Source: Clostridia bacterium DTU025 (GTDB lineage Bacteria > Bacillota > DTU025). Taken from it: DNA of 64,000 nucleotides. Within the stretch, counting starts at the first letter, position 1. Every line of letters begins with the position of its first letter. The position numbers and the translations under genes are program-made. The DNA is taken from positions 84,088 to 148,087 of the forward strand of contig LFSP01000032.1 of the NCBI GenBank assembly GCA_001513145.1, in the 5' to 3' direction. The notes below the pieces were generated by a model. The model had not been told where the DNA came from. It saw only the letters and a list, made by a program, of their open reading frames with translations, and made no database searches. Of the stretch, positions 32,428 to 41,335 are shown piece after piece.

Positions 32428-32460
32428 TCTACTCGCCCTACATCGCCCTGGCGCTTTTTC

Positions 32461-32489
32461 ATTATAGCAGACCACTGCGGGGCGTGCAA
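32461..32489 (-). promoter_or_regulatory. Promoter of tRNA cluster 2
   Basis: TTGCAC (32489-32484), 17-base spacer, perfect TATAAT (32466-32461) with TG extension. It lies 34 bases before tRNA-Val(TAC). Confidence 0.85.
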
Positions 32490-32499
32490 CACCCTTGTT

Positions 32500-33504
32500 T
32501 CAGTCGGCACGAAGAATCTCGGGTATGTGCTTCCTGGCATAGTTGAAGAGGTACTCCTGGGCGTAGCCGGCCAGCGGGCCGAAGCGGGTTGAGGCGAACT
32601 CGCGGATGCGAGCGAGCGGGGCCGGCTCGCCGCCGAAATAGAGGCGCCTCACAGCGCGACCGATCCAGACGTCCACCGGAAACACCTCGAACCTGTCGAG
32701 GGAGAACAGGAGCACGCAGTCGGCGACTTTGTTGCCGACGCCGCGGAGCTCCATCAGCTTGTTCCGGGCCTGGTGGGTTGGCAGGCGGCGCAGAGCGGAG
32801 AGGTCGAGGTGGCCGTACGCTACGCGTTGCGCCGCCTCGCACACGCCTCTCGCCCTGAAGCCCGCCTTGCACGAACGCACGTCGCATTCGCCGCATCTGG
32901 CAAGGGCCTCGGGGGTCGGGAAGGCGCGGCGCGGGCTGTAGTGCGGGCCGTCGCCGGCGGTGGGCTCGCCGTAGGCGTAGGACAGGTTCTCAACGACGCG
33001 CGAGATCTGCTGCACGCTGTTGTTGGCCGACAGGATGTAGCTGATCAGGCACTCCCAGGGGTGCTGCGCCACAAGACGCAGCCCGCGCGAGGCGGAGACG
33101 GCGGCGGCCATCACGTCGTCGACGGACTCCAGGACGCGTTCGATGGCGTCGTGGGAGTCGGTGAGCCTGAAGTAGCGGATCACGACGTCCACGGCGGCGC
33201 GGTCGGCTGGCGGGTGGACGATGAGCTTCCCGCCGCGCTGCTCCAGGCGGAGCAGGTGGCCTTCAACGATGCCTTCCTCAATGCCGCCCATGTCGCCGAC
33301 GCGCACCCACCGGAAGGCCTGCCCGCACTGGCAGGTGGCGTGCAGGTCGAAGCTGTCGAAGCCGGATATGGCGTAGGAGCCGTCTGGTTGCTGGACGATG
33401 TCGAGCTGGAGCTGTGTTTCGGTCGTTGACACGTTCGGCGTCGTCGGCGTCGGCACCATAGGCGTCATTCGCGTCATTCGCGTCATTCGCGTCATTCGCG
33501 TCAT
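32500..33504 (-). CDS. OGG1-type 8-oxoguanine DNA glycosylase with a repeated N-terminus
   Basis: HhH-GPD superfamily DNA glycosylase/AP lyase of the OGG1 branch. The N-terminal domain contains CQCGQAFRW, as in OGG1 proteins (QCQSFRW in eukaryotes). The helix-hairpin-helix LMELRGVGNKVADCVLLFSL provides the catalytic lysine, and PVDVWIGRAVRR provides the conserved aspartate. A cysteine group CGECDVRSC lies between them. The first ATG after the UPF0182 stop is at 33504; the next codons are a perfect 9-base repeat, giving MTR five times, so five in-frame ATGs follow each other. The real start could be any of them (about 320-334 residues). Confidence 0.88.
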   Translation of the reverse strand: MTRMTRMTRMTRMTPMVPTPTTPNVSTTETQLQLDIVQQPDGSYAISGFDSFDLHATCQCGQAFRWVRVGDMGGIEEGIVEGHLLRLEQRGGKLIVHPPADRAAVDVVIRYFRLTDSHDAIERVLESVDDVMAAAVSASRGLRLVAQHPWECLISYILSANNSVQQISRVVENLSYAYGEPTAGDGPHYSPRRAFPTPEALARCGECDVRSCKAGFRARGVCEAAQRVAYGHLDLSALRRLPTHQARNKLMELRGVGNKVADCVLLFSLDRFEVFPVDVWIGRAVRRLYFGGEPAPLARIREFASTRFGPLAGYAQEYLFNYARKHIPEILRAD

Positions 33505-33506
33505 TC
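33469..33506. repeat. 9-base tandem repeat GCGTCATTC at a gene start
   Basis: About four to five perfect tandem copies. On the minus strand each unit GAATGACGC carries an ATG in the same frame, encoding MTR repeats at the N-terminus of the glycosylase. Confidence 0.85.
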
Positions 33507-33509
33507 GGG

Positions 33510-36374
33510 TTACTGGACACCTCCCCCGCCCTCGCCCTCGCATCGTTCGGCGGACAGGCGGATCAGTATAGCCTCCAGCTCCTCAAGAAGCCTGCCGTAC
33601 TCCGCGAAGTCGCCAGCCCTGAGCGCCTCCTGGGCCTGCCTGAAGGTGGCAAGTGCTCGGGCGGCGTCGGGAGCGGCCGCGCCAAGCTCTCCCGGCATAG
33701 GCGCGGAAGTGGGCCCGGTGTACGTGGGCCTTGCGTAGGTCGGCCCTGCTGGCGTGTACCCGACGTCTGTGTGCGCTGGCCCGACCAGCGCGTCAAGCGC
33801 CTGCTCCAGGTTCTCCCCTATCTCCACCCTGGTGCCGTCTGACACTACGACCCTCTTCAGCTGTGGCAGTTGGCTGGCGTGGGCGGCCAGGAAGAGGGGC
33901 TCCACGTAAAGGATGCCTCCGTCGATGGGGTACACCAGCAGGTTGCCGCGCACCACCCGTGAGCCGCTCTGATTCCAAAGCGACAGGAGACTGGATATCT
34001 CGGCGTCCTGGTCGATCTGCGCCTCTATCTGGGCGGGCCCGAACACCATGCTCTGCTTGCCGAAGTTGAAGGCCACCATTCGGCCGTGGTCCTCCTCCTC
34101 GGAGCTCACGGCGAGCCAGGCAACCATGTTGTCCTTGCGCGCAGGCGTATACGGTGTGAACAGCACGAAGCTGAGCTCCTCCTCGCCGGGGAGGACCATG
34201 TTGACGTAGTAGGGGCTCACTTCAACCCCTGGGGTTGCCGAGTAAGCCAGGCGCGGGATGTCCCATACGTCCTCATTATTGTAGAACACTTCTGGATCCG
34301 AAACGTGGTAAGTGGCGTACATCTTGGCCTGCATTATGAAAAGGTCCTCCGGATAGCGCAGGTGCTGCCTGATGGAGTCGGGCATCTCGTCCTCCCGTTT
34401 GAACAGGCCTGGAAATACCTTGGCGTAGGTAGCCGCCAGCGGATCGTTTCCGTCTACGATGTAGAAGCTCACCTCGCCGGTGTACGCGTCCACCGTGATC
34501 TTCACGGAGTTCCTGACGTAGTTCGTCCGCCTGTTGAATGGCTGCGCCATCGGGTACATGCTGGTGGACGTGATGGCGTTGATCATCCAGACTAGGCGTT
34601 CGTCGGCGATCACCACGTATGGGTCGCCGTCGTAGTCGAGGAACGGGGCTATCTTCCGCACCCTGCTGACGATATCGCGGTCGAACAGGATCCTGCTCTC
34701 GCCGGTGACGTCGCGGGACAGCAGCAGGCGGATGTCGCCGAACTTGGTGGCCAGCATCGCCCTGGTGAGCAGGCCGCCGACGCGCACACCGCTTTCGGCG
34801 TCGTAGCGGGTATGCTGATTGGATTCGCCTACCGGGTAGTCGAACTCATCGGTGCGGGTGTTGACCACCACCCAGTCGGTGGTGAGCTCGCCGAAGTATA
34901 TCTGCGGGCGGGTCAACGCCATGGAGGACGGCGCCTGGGGCGGGATGTCCCTGACCAAGAATGACGGCAGGCCGTCCTGCCCGATGACGTTCACCGGCGA
35001 GGCGCAGACTCCGTAGCCGTGGGTGTACTTGAGGCGACGGTTGACCCAGGTTTGGGCCTGGGCAGGCAGGCGGTTCATGTCCAGCTCCCGGGCTGACAGC
35101 ATCACCTGGGTCTGCTGGCCGTCTATCAGGTATCTGTCGATGTCGATGTCGTGGAACCTGTAGTACAGCCTGATCTCCTGCAGCTGCTGGAACGAGCGCA
35201 GCAGCGGGTCCCAGTCCCAAAGACGGACGTTGTTAAGCGTGGACCCGGCGTTCTCCAGGCTTGCGCGGGTCACGCTCTCGGCCACCTTGTATTCACGCTG
35301 TTCTATCCCCTCCAGGCCGAAGGCCTTTCGCGTCATCTCGATGTTGTTGAGGATCTGCTGCCTCTCCGCGGCCAGCTCGTTTGGGGTGACGCATATCCGC
35401 TGCACGAGGTCGGGGTATACGTTCACCGCCAGCACCGAGAGGGCGATGAGGAGGGCCGGGATCAGAAGGGCTACAGCGGCGGTACGGATCTGCCGCCTGG
35501 TGACGCCAGACCACGCCACCGCCAAGGCTCCGGCCGTCCACAGCGCTGCCATCACCCTGAGCGCAGGCAGGGCGCCGTGGATGTCAGCGTAGCTGGGGCC
35601 CGCCACGACCCCGCGCTGGGAGTACGCCAGCTGCCAGGCGCCCACCAGCTGGCCTACGGCCACCAACAGCATCAGGAAGGCCACTGCCAGGCACACGTGG
35701 AGCTTGGCCCAGCCGTCGGTCTGCAGCGGCGGGGCGGGCCGCAGGAAGAGGCGCACCAACGCGCCCGCGAAACGGGACAGGCGAGACCTGGCCGGGCGGT
35801 CAGCCCGTGGGTTCGCCTGCAGGTACGGGTCGAACGGCTGGGCGTCTTCAAAGAGGGAAGAATATCCCAAGGTGCTTGTCAGGGCGCCGGATGCCAGGTA
35901 GATCAGGATAACCGCTGCGGTGGTGGAGACCGCGAGAGCCCAGACCAAGGAAAGGGCCAGCTTGATGACGGGGAGGGTGAAGACGAAAAAGCTGACGTCA
36001 GCGTTGAAGACGGGGACGTTCGCGCCGAAGGCGGTGGCGTGCACCCACTGCTGGACTTCCATCCATTGCGGCCAGGCCCACGCGGCGGCGGCGAGCGCGG
36101 CGGCGAAGGAGAGCAGGAGTATCCAGGCGGTGCTGATGCGGCTCCTGGCCTTCCTGGTGAGCAGCAGGTTCACGGCGACGAAGGCGAACGCCACGGCGGC
36201 TGCGGCGGCGGCGATGCCGAGCTGGGCTCGCAGGCGGATCAGCAGTACCGACTCGTAGCCGAGGCTCCTAAACCATAGATACTCGGTGACCAGGTCGGAG
36301 ACGAACTTCCAGCCTAGGGCCACCGCCGCGAGCAAGACGAGAACTGCCCCCCAAAGTCGAGATGCAGGCTTCAA
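33510..36374 (-). CDS. UPF0182 family membrane protein
   Basis: Large integral membrane protein of unknown function. The first third has about seven hydrophobic helices (starting LWGAVLVLLAAVALGW); the rest is a large mostly soluble domain with family-like segments such as YLWFRSLGYESVLLIRL near the N-terminus and YTHGYGVCASPVNVIG in the middle, and a Gly/Pro/Thr-rich linker before the C-terminal helix. I chose TTG at 36374 (954 residues) because GGAG lies 9 bases upstream; an in-frame TTG at 36383 directly abuts that GGAG. The family occurs in Actinobacteria, cyanobacteria and some Firmicutes. Function cannot be inferred from the neighbours. Confidence 0.88.
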   Translation of the reverse strand: MKPASRLWGAVLVLLAAVALGWKFVSDLVTEYLWFRSLGYESVLLIRLRAQLGIAAAAAAVAFAFVAVNLLLTRKARSRISTAWILLLSFAAALAAAAWAWPQWMEVQQWVHATAFGANVPVFNADVSFFVFTLPVIKLALSLVWALAVSTTAAVILIYLASGALTSTLGYSSLFEDAQPFDPYLQANPRADRPARSRLSRFAGALVRLFLRPAPPLQTDGWAKLHVCLAVAFLMLLVAVGQLVGAWQLAYSQRGVVAGPSYADIHGALPALRVMAALWTAGALAVAWSGVTRRQIRTAAVALLIPALLIALSVLAVNVYPDLVQRICVTPNELAAERQQILNNIEMTRKAFGLEGIEQREYKVAESVTRASLENAGSTLNNVRLWDWDPLLRSFQQLQEIRLYYRFHDIDIDRYLIDGQQTQVMLSARELDMNRLPAQAQTWVNRRLKYTHGYGVCASPVNVIGQDGLPSFLVRDIPPQAPSSMALTRPQIYFGELTTDWVVVNTRTDEFDYPVGESNQHTRYDAESGVRVGGLLTRAMLATKFGDIRLLLSRDVTGESRILFDRDIVSRVRKIAPFLDYDGDPYVVIADERLVWMINAITSTSMYPMAQPFNRRTNYVRNSVKITVDAYTGEVSFYIVDGNDPLAATYAKVFPGLFKREDEMPDSIRQHLRYPEDLFIMQAKMYATYHVSDPEVFYNNEDVWDIPRLAYSATPGVEVSPYYVNMVLPGEEELSFVLFTPYTPARKDNMVAWLAVSSEEEDHGRMVAFNFGKQSMVFGPAQIEAQIDQDAEISSLLSLWNQSGSRVVRGNLLVYPIDGGILYVEPLFLAAHASQLPQLKRVVVSDGTRVEIGENLEQALDALVGPAHTDVGYTPAGPTYARPTYTGPTSAPMPGELGAAAPDAARALATFRQAQEALRAGDFAEYGRLLEELEAILIRLSAERCEGEGGGGVQ

Positions 36375-36413
36375 CGCTATCAACTCCGAGATGAAATCGC
36401 AGAAGAGACGGAA

Positions 36414-36479
36414 CAGGGGCGCACATCAACAGCCGCTAGCCGCTGGACGCTGGCCGCCGGCCGCTGATGCGCGCCCCTG
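36414..36479. other. Long inverted repeat downstream of rpmA
   Basis: CAGGGGCGC-(A/G)CATCA... pairs with its complement at the other end, a 66-base imperfect hairpin 20 bases after the L27 stop on the minus strand. It is followed by TTCCGTCTCTTCT, not a clean U-run. It may end or stabilise the rplU-prp-rpmA transcript. Confidence 0.5.
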
Positions 36480-36499
36480 CTTGAACCCCCAACCTACAT

Positions 36500-36814
36500 C
36501 TATTCGGCCGTGGCAGCCGCCTCAACCATCGCGACCGCGTCGGGCACGATGCTCACGCGCTTGCCGGTCTTGCCGAAGCGCTCGAAACGGACGTAGCCGT
36601 CGACCAGGGCGAACAGGGTGTAGTCCTTGCCCATCCCAACGTTTGCACCTGGGTAGATCTTCGTTCCGCGCTGCCTCACGATGATGTTGCCGGCGACTAC
36701 GCGCTGCCCGCCGAACCTCTTGATTCCAAGCCTCTGCGCCTGGGAGTCGCGGCCGTTGCGGGAGCTGCCCACTCCCTTCTTGTGCGCAAAGAGCTGAAGA
36801 TCCATTCTGATCAT
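36500..36814 (-). CDS. rpmA: 50S ribosomal protein L27 (bL27) with cleavable N-terminal extension
   Basis: bL27, whose N-terminus reaches the peptidyl-transferase centre. It begins [18 protein letters not shown]. The motif LQLFA before HKKG matches the Firmicutes pre-L27 extension (NLQFFA in S. aureus), cleaved there by the Prp protease so that the mature N-terminus is exposed. prp lies just upstream. ATG at 36814 has GGGAGG 8 bases upstream. The body contains [20 protein letters not shown]. Length 104 residues. Confidence 0.96.
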   Translation of the reverse strand: MIRMDLQLFAHKKGVGSSRNGRDSQAQRLGIKRFGGQRVVAGNIIVRQRGTKIYPGANVGMGKDYTLFALVDGYVRFERFGKTGKRVSIVPDAVAMVEAAATAE

Positions 36815-36860
36815 CTGTTACACCTCCCGGCCCTATCGTCATGGCCATGCTTCACGCATT

Positions 36861-37211
36861 TCACTTGACCGTAAGTTGTTCTTCGATCACTCGCAAGTCG
36901 TGAGGGTGTTCGTCGGCGATGGACCGCATGCCGAGGACCATGGTTTCCAGGATCGCCTGGGCCTTCAGCCGCACGACTTCGGCGTCGGGGCTGGCTGGCC
37001 AGGCGATATCGCAGCTCAAGTGCCCTGACCTGCTGGTGGAGGCGGCCCGGGCTCCCGCGACGGCTTCGAGACCGTTCGCGGCGGCTATGGCCAGCGCGGA
37101 CACAGCGGCGCACACTATATTGCTGCCTCGTTCGCCTGAAGGCGAGTGCCCGTCAAGCCCGTACCGGACCACGTTCCCGTCGACGTCGCGCCACACCCTC
37201 AGAGTAATCAT
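36861..37211 (-). CDS. prp: Ribosomal-processing cysteine protease Prp (DUF464)
   Basis: Cysteine protease that removes the L27 N-terminal extension in Firmicutes. The catalytic pair is visible: His22 in LDGHSPSGERGS and Cys34 in NIVCAAVSALAI, the same positions as in S. aureus Prp. Length 116 residues is typical. Placement between rplU and rpmA is the standard arrangement and fits with the LQLFA site in L27. Confidence 0.93.
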   Translation of the reverse strand: MITLRVWRDVDGNVVRYGLDGHSPSGERGSNIVCAAVSALAIAAANGLEAVAGARAASTSRSGHLSCDIAWPASPDAEVVRLKAQAILETMVLGMRSIADEHPHDLRVIEEQLTVK

Positions 37212-37223
37212 GACCTGGACGCC

Positions 37224-37538
37224 TTACGCAGTTACGATGGAATCGACCCGAACTGACGTGAACGGCTGTCTGTGGCCGGTCTTGGTGCGAATCCGCTTCT
37301 TGGGCTTATACTTGAAGACCACTATCTTCTTGGCTTTGTCGTGGCCCAGCACTGACGCCTGGACGCTGGCGCCTTCGATGGCGGGCTTGCCCACGATGAC
37401 TCCATCCTCGCCCACGATGAGAAGAACCTTGTCGAAGGTGACCGTCTGGCCCACCTCGGCATTGAGCTTCTCCACTCGGACGACCTGCCCCGGCGCAACG
37501 CGGTACTGCTTGCCGCCGGTCTCTACGATAGCGTACAT
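37224..37538 (-). CDS. rplU: 50S ribosomal protein L21 (bL21)
   Basis: Large-subunit protein bL21. It starts [20 protein letters not shown] and ends [20 protein letters not shown], diagnostic segments; 104 residues. First gene of rplU-prp-rpmA. A near-consensus promoter about 200 bases upstream leaves a long 5' UTR, so a regulatory leader is likely. Confidence 0.97.
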   Translation of the reverse strand: MYAIVETGGKQYRVAPGQVVRVEKLNAEVGQTVTFDKVLLIVGEDGVIVGKPAIEGASVQASVLGHDKAKKIVVFKYKPKKRIRTKTGHRQPFTSVRVDSIVTA

Positions 37539-37743
37539 TCACTTTCCTCCTCGCACTCTGGGCTCGCCGGGCTTGAAGGCAGGGCCGGCTCTTGGCGGTT
37601 CGGCCGGCTTCGTCGTTCCTGGACGACTTCGCCCAACTGCGAACTGCGCCTAAGCTCGCCGGACACCATTTGACATCACTTCATCGTTTACTGGCCTTCC
37701 CCGAGCGGCTTGAGGCGACGCACGGTCGCCCACAGCATCGCAC

Positions 37744-37772
37744 ATCATAACACAGGCAAGACGCAGTGTCAA
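37744..37772 (-). promoter_or_regulatory. Strong promoter for rplU-prp-rpmA
   Basis: TTGACA (37772-37767), 17-base spacer, TATGAT (37749-37744). Predicted start near 37737. Confidence 0.85.
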
Positions 37773-37807
37773 TTTGGGGGTAAGAGGTGGGTGACAGGGA
37801 TGCGGCG

Positions 37808-37825
37808 CGACCCACCCACGGGTCG
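37808..37825. repeat. CGACCC-N6-GGGTCG palindrome, copy 4
   Basis: CGACCC-ACCCAC-GGGTCG, between rng and the rplU promoter, 12.6 kb from the other copies. Its flanks (GCG before) match copy 1. Confidence 0.7.
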
Positions 37826-37881
37826 GCCTTAGGAGCCACGGCCGGTCAGCTTTCTCACACCGGTGGACGCCAACCCATCAT

Positions 37882-40800
37882 CTACTGTGACTCTCCGTCC
37901 GTCACCGCGCTTTGGCCGTCCGCTACGGCCGCCTCGGCGCCCGCCGCCTCCGCCGCAGCTCTCGCGCGCTTAGCTGCCTTACGTCTCGCGCGCCGCTTGA
38001 CAGACTTCGACATGCCGGCGGGCTTAGCATTCTGAGCAGGCGTGGTCTCCGCGTTTGCGCCTTCGTCAGCCGGCTCGTTCGCAGGCTGTGCCCCTTGTTG
38101 CTCATGCGGTTGCCCAGGCGGCTTGCGCTGTGACTGGCCCTGCAACTGCCCCTGCAATTGCCCCTGCGGCTGCGCAGCAGCCTTCGCCGTCTTGGACTTG
38201 CGGCCTCCGCGTCGTCCCCTCCCGCGTCTCGAGGATGGTTGCTTCTGATCGGCTTTCCGGGACGCGGCTTCGCCCGTCGCCACATCCACCCCAGCAGCCT
38301 CTATCACCGTCCGCGTTGCCGCCGCGCTATCATCTTGCTCTTTCGGATCGTCGGCACCCTGGAGGACCAGTTCCGCTGGGGCCATCGGAACGATAGCCGC
38401 TTGCGTCCCCGTCTCCAGAGCAGTGGTCGTTCCCATCACCGCGGTGGCCCCGCCATCCGCACTCGACGCTCCGTCGGAAACCGACTCCAGCGCAAGTGCT
38501 CCGCCCTGGGGCTCTGCAGTTGCGGCCGTCTCGTTTGCCGCCTTCTTCGCAGCCTTCGACCGGCCTCGTCCACCTCTTCCACGGCGTGAACGCGATCTCT
38601 TGGCCGGCGCAGGCGGTTCCGCCAATGCTGGCGCCGCCCCACCTTCGTCGACGGCAGCGGCCCCTTCCGAGGCTCCGTTACCAATCGGTTCACCCGCAGT
38701 CGCGCCTTCCGTCGCGGGGGCTGTCTGAGGTTCCGCCTCAGGTCTAGCCTGGGCCTTGACGCCGCCTTCTTCCTGCGTAGGCCCAGCACCGGTCGCATCG
38801 CCGTGGTCCTGGTCCTGGCCCTGGTCCTGATCCTTGTCCTTGTCCTGGTCCTGGGCCGGGGTGCCCGTAGCGCCAACTGCGCCGACTGCGCTACCTGCGT
38901 CACCTGCGCTATCTGCGACGGCGCCACCCGTAGCCGCCGCGCCGGCGGCCGCCTTCTTCCTGCGTCTGCCATTGCGTGACCGTGACCTCGACTTCTTGGC
39001 CTTGCCTTCAGCTTTCGCTTCCGCCCCCTGCTCGGCCTTCGCCTTCGCCGCAGCTTCAGCCCTCTTCTCACTCGCCGCTTGAGCCTTCGCCCCAGCCGAA
39101 GCCCTGGTCACGTCTTCTCCCTCGACCTCTTCAATGGCCGCCACAACATCATAGTTGTCAAGGGGCTCACGGATCCTGCCAGCCGGCAGCAGCATCTCCG
39201 CCTCCACAACAGGCATCCGGGTCTGCGCCTCCACAGCCTCCGATCCAACCGCCACAGCGGTCGGGCACGCGGTCGCATCGTCCGTCCCTACGGACGCCAC
39301 CACCCCGGCTCCGGCCACAGCCCCGACTCCAGCTCCAGCTCCGGCCCCGGCCCGGGCCCGGGCCCGAGCTCCAGCCACGGCCTCGGCCCCAGCTCCAACA
39401 CCAGCTTCAGCCCCGGCCAGCCCCAGCCCTGGCGTTACCGGAGCCTTCGCCCGCGCAGGCGGAGGCGGCGCCACAGGAGACAGGCTCACAGCATCCAGCA
39501 TCTTGATGGGCTGCAGCGGCGCCGGCGTCGCGCCGGCCTCACCCCGCGCGTCACCCGCCGCAGCCTCCAGGGCCTCCCAGTCTCCCGAAAGCACCAGCTT
39601 CGCCTTGGCGTAAGTCTTGAACACTTTGCTTATGCGAGCCCGTACGCGCTTGCCCACCAGACCGCCGGCGCCCTCCACATCGATGACGTAGCCCTCCACC
39701 CGCGCTATGCCGTCGCGGCTGTTGGTCATGTGGGCCTCCTCGATCAGCAGGCTCAGGTCGTCGCCCACCGCCACAGGCAGCGCCCGGCCCTCCACCTCTT
39801 CCTTCGTGCCCGTCGCCGCGATGGCAATGTCCTCCGGATTCTGGTCGATGCTACCCTTGACGTAGATGTGCTTGCCAGTCTCCTTCTCCAGCGCCGCTAA
39901 GTTCGCGCCACCGGCCCCTATCAGCATCGCCGCCACCGATGGATGCAGAAGCACCAGCATAGCCGGGTCCGTCATCGACATCGCTTCCTTCTTGATGGCC
40001 CGCATCGCCCTGAACGCAAGCGTCTCCTCTGACAGCGTCCGCCCGCGCCCCTCACACGTCGGGCACACCTTCATCATGGCGTCCACCAGGCCCTGCTGCA
40101 CCTTCTTGCGGGTCATCTCCACCAGGCCAAGCTGCGTGAATCCCAGTACCGTGCTCTTGGTCTTGTCGCCCTCCAGAGCCTTCTCCAGCGCGGCAAGCAC
40201 CTGCTTCTGGTGGTTCTCGTCTTCCATGTCGATGAAGTCGATAACGATAATACCGCCGATGTTCCGGAGCCTCAGCTGGCGGGCGATCTCCACGGCGGCT
40301 TCCAAGTTGGTCCTGAAGACTGTGTCTGCCAGGCACGTGCTGCCCGTGAACTTCCCCGTGTTCACGTCGATGACGGTCAGCGCCTCCGTGTGGTCAATGA
40401 TGAGGTAGCCGCCGCAGTTCAGCCAGACCTTGCGCCTGATGGCCCTGGCGATCTCCTCCTCAAGGCCGTACACGTCGAACAGCGGCTCGGAGCCGGTGTA
40501 AAGCCGAACCCGCTCAGCCATGTGCTCAGGCAGCATCTTCATGAGGCCCATCACCTTCTTGTGCTCCTCGACGTCGTCAAGGATGAAGGCCTCCACGTCC
40601 TCGCTGAAGTGGTCGCGCACCAGCCTGAACACCAGGTCGTAATCCTTGTGCAGCATGGCCGGCGCTTTGGCCCGCCTGGCCCGCGCCTGTATCCTCCGCC
40701 ACAGCTTCACCAGGAACTGGATGTCGCCGGCAATCTCTTCCTCCGACCGCCCCTCCGCCACGGTGCGCACGATGACGCCCATCTTCCTCGGCTTGTTGCC

Positions 40801-41304
40801 CTGGGCGATCTTGCGCAGGCGGTCCCGCTCGGCCTCCGAGGCGATGCGCCTCGAAACCCCCACGTAGTCCACCGTGGGCATCAGCACTACGTACCTGCCG
40901 GGCAACGTGATGTCAGTCACCACCCTGGCGCCCTTGGTGCCGATGGGCTCCTTGGTGACCTGCACGATTATCTCCTGCCCGGTCTTGAGAATATCCTTGA
41001 TCGACCGGGACCTCTTCGGCGGCAACGGCTCATCGTCGTCGCCCGCCCGCGAGCCCCTGATGCCCTGGCCGTTGCGAACCGCAAGGGCATCGTCTACATA
41101 TAGGAACACGTTTCTCTCCAGTCCGACGTTGACAAAGGCCGCCTGCATGCCCGGGAGAACATTCTCCACCACACCTTTGTAGATGTTGCTGGCATACCGC
41201 GGATGAAGGGATCTCTCGATGAACAGGTCCACTAGAACCCCGTTCTCGACAATCGCTGCCCTAGTCTCGCCGTTCTCGGAGTTGACGATGATTCGTTTAC
41301 TCAC
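37882..41304 (-). CDS. Ribonuclease E/G with a very long disordered, Arg-rich C-terminal region
   Basis: Endoribonuclease that cuts A/U-rich single-stranded RNA and matures rRNA. The first 490 residues hold the S1 domain (GVVENVLPGMQAAFVNVGLE), the catalytic DNase I-like segment (TVIDVNTGKF...IGGIIVIDFIDM) with the metal aspartates, and the zinc link CPTCEGRGR. A TRAM-like domain follows (about 505-580). The remaining 550 residues are low complexity: Ala/Gly/Val runs, Gln/Asp/Lys runs, and four basic patches (KSRSRSRNGRRRKK; KRSRSRRGRGGRGRSK; SSRRGRGRRGGRKSK; KSVKRRARRKAAKRAR). GTG at 41304 is chosen, 9 bases after AGGAG; 1140 residues. Placement before rplU is typical for Clostridia rng. Confidence 0.93.
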   Translation of the reverse strand: MSKRIIVNSENGETRAAIVENGVLVDLFIERSLHPRYASNIYKGVVENVLPGMQAAFVNVGLERNVFLYVDDALAVRNGQGIRGSRAGDDDEPLPPKRSRSIKDILKTGQEIIVQVTKEPIGTKGARVVTDITLPGRYVVLMPTVDYVGVSRRIASEAERDRLRKIAQGNKPRKMGVIVRTVAEGRSEEEIAGDIQFLVKLWRRIQARARRAKAPAMLHKDYDLVFRLVRDHFSEDVEAFILDDVEEHKKVMGLMKMLPEHMAERVRLYTGSEPLFDVYGLEEEIARAIRRKVWLNCGGYLIIDHTEALTVIDVNTGKFTGSTCLADTVFRTNLEAAVEIARQLRLRNIGGIIVIDFIDMEDENHQKQVLAALEKALEGDKTKSTVLGFTQLGLVEMTRKKVQQGLVDAMMKVCPTCEGRGRTLSEETLAFRAMRAIKKEAMSMTDPAMLVLLHPSVAAMLIGAGGANLAALEKETGKHIYVKGSIDQNPEDIAIAATGTKEEVEGRALPVAVGDDLSLLIEEAHMTNSRDGIARVEGYVIDVEGAGGLVGKRVRARISKVFKTYAKAKLVLSGDWEALEAAAGDARGEAGATPAPLQPIKMLDAVSLSPVAPPPPARAKAPVTPGLGLAGAEAGVGAGAEAVAGARARARAGAGAGAGVGAVAGAGVVASVGTDDATACPTAVAVGSEAVEAQTRMPVVEAEMLLPAGRIREPLDNYDVVAAIEEVEGEDVTRASAGAKAQAASEKRAEAAAKAKAEQGAEAKAEGKAKKSRSRSRNGRRRKKAAAGAAATGGAVADSAGDAGSAVGAVGATGTPAQDQDKDKDQDQGQDQDHGDATGAGPTQEEGGVKAQARPEAEPQTAPATEGATAGEPIGNGASEGAAAVDEGGAAPALAEPPAPAKRSRSRRGRGGRGRSKAAKKAANETAATAEPQGGALALESVSDGASSADGGATAVMGTTTALETGTQAAIVPMAPAELVLQGADDPKEQDDSAAATRTVIEAAGVDVATGEAASRKADQKQPSSRRGRGRRGGRKSKTAKAAAQPQGQLQGQLQGQSQRKPPGQPHEQQGAQPANEPADEGANAETTPAQNAKPAGMSKSVKRRARRKAAKRARAAAEAAGAEAAVADGQSAVTDGESQ

Positions 41305-41335
41305 TTTTCTCAACTCCTAGGGTCAACTCCATGGG

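Larger units (their letters stand above)
37539..37881. other. rng-rplU intergenic region with L21 5' UTR
   Basis: 343 bases without a protein gene: about 200 bases of rplU leader from the promoter, with possible stems (for example GCCGGC/GCCGGC near 37585-37610), and the spacer to rng holding a palindrome copy at 37808-37825. I could not match the leader to a defined L21-leader structure. Confidence 0.5.

Noticed and set aside
37882-39560. Low-complexity RNase E/G tail as a separate gene or frameshift artefact
   Set aside because: The frame stays open and continuous with the catalytic part for more than 1600 bases, and the basic patches recur in the same frame.
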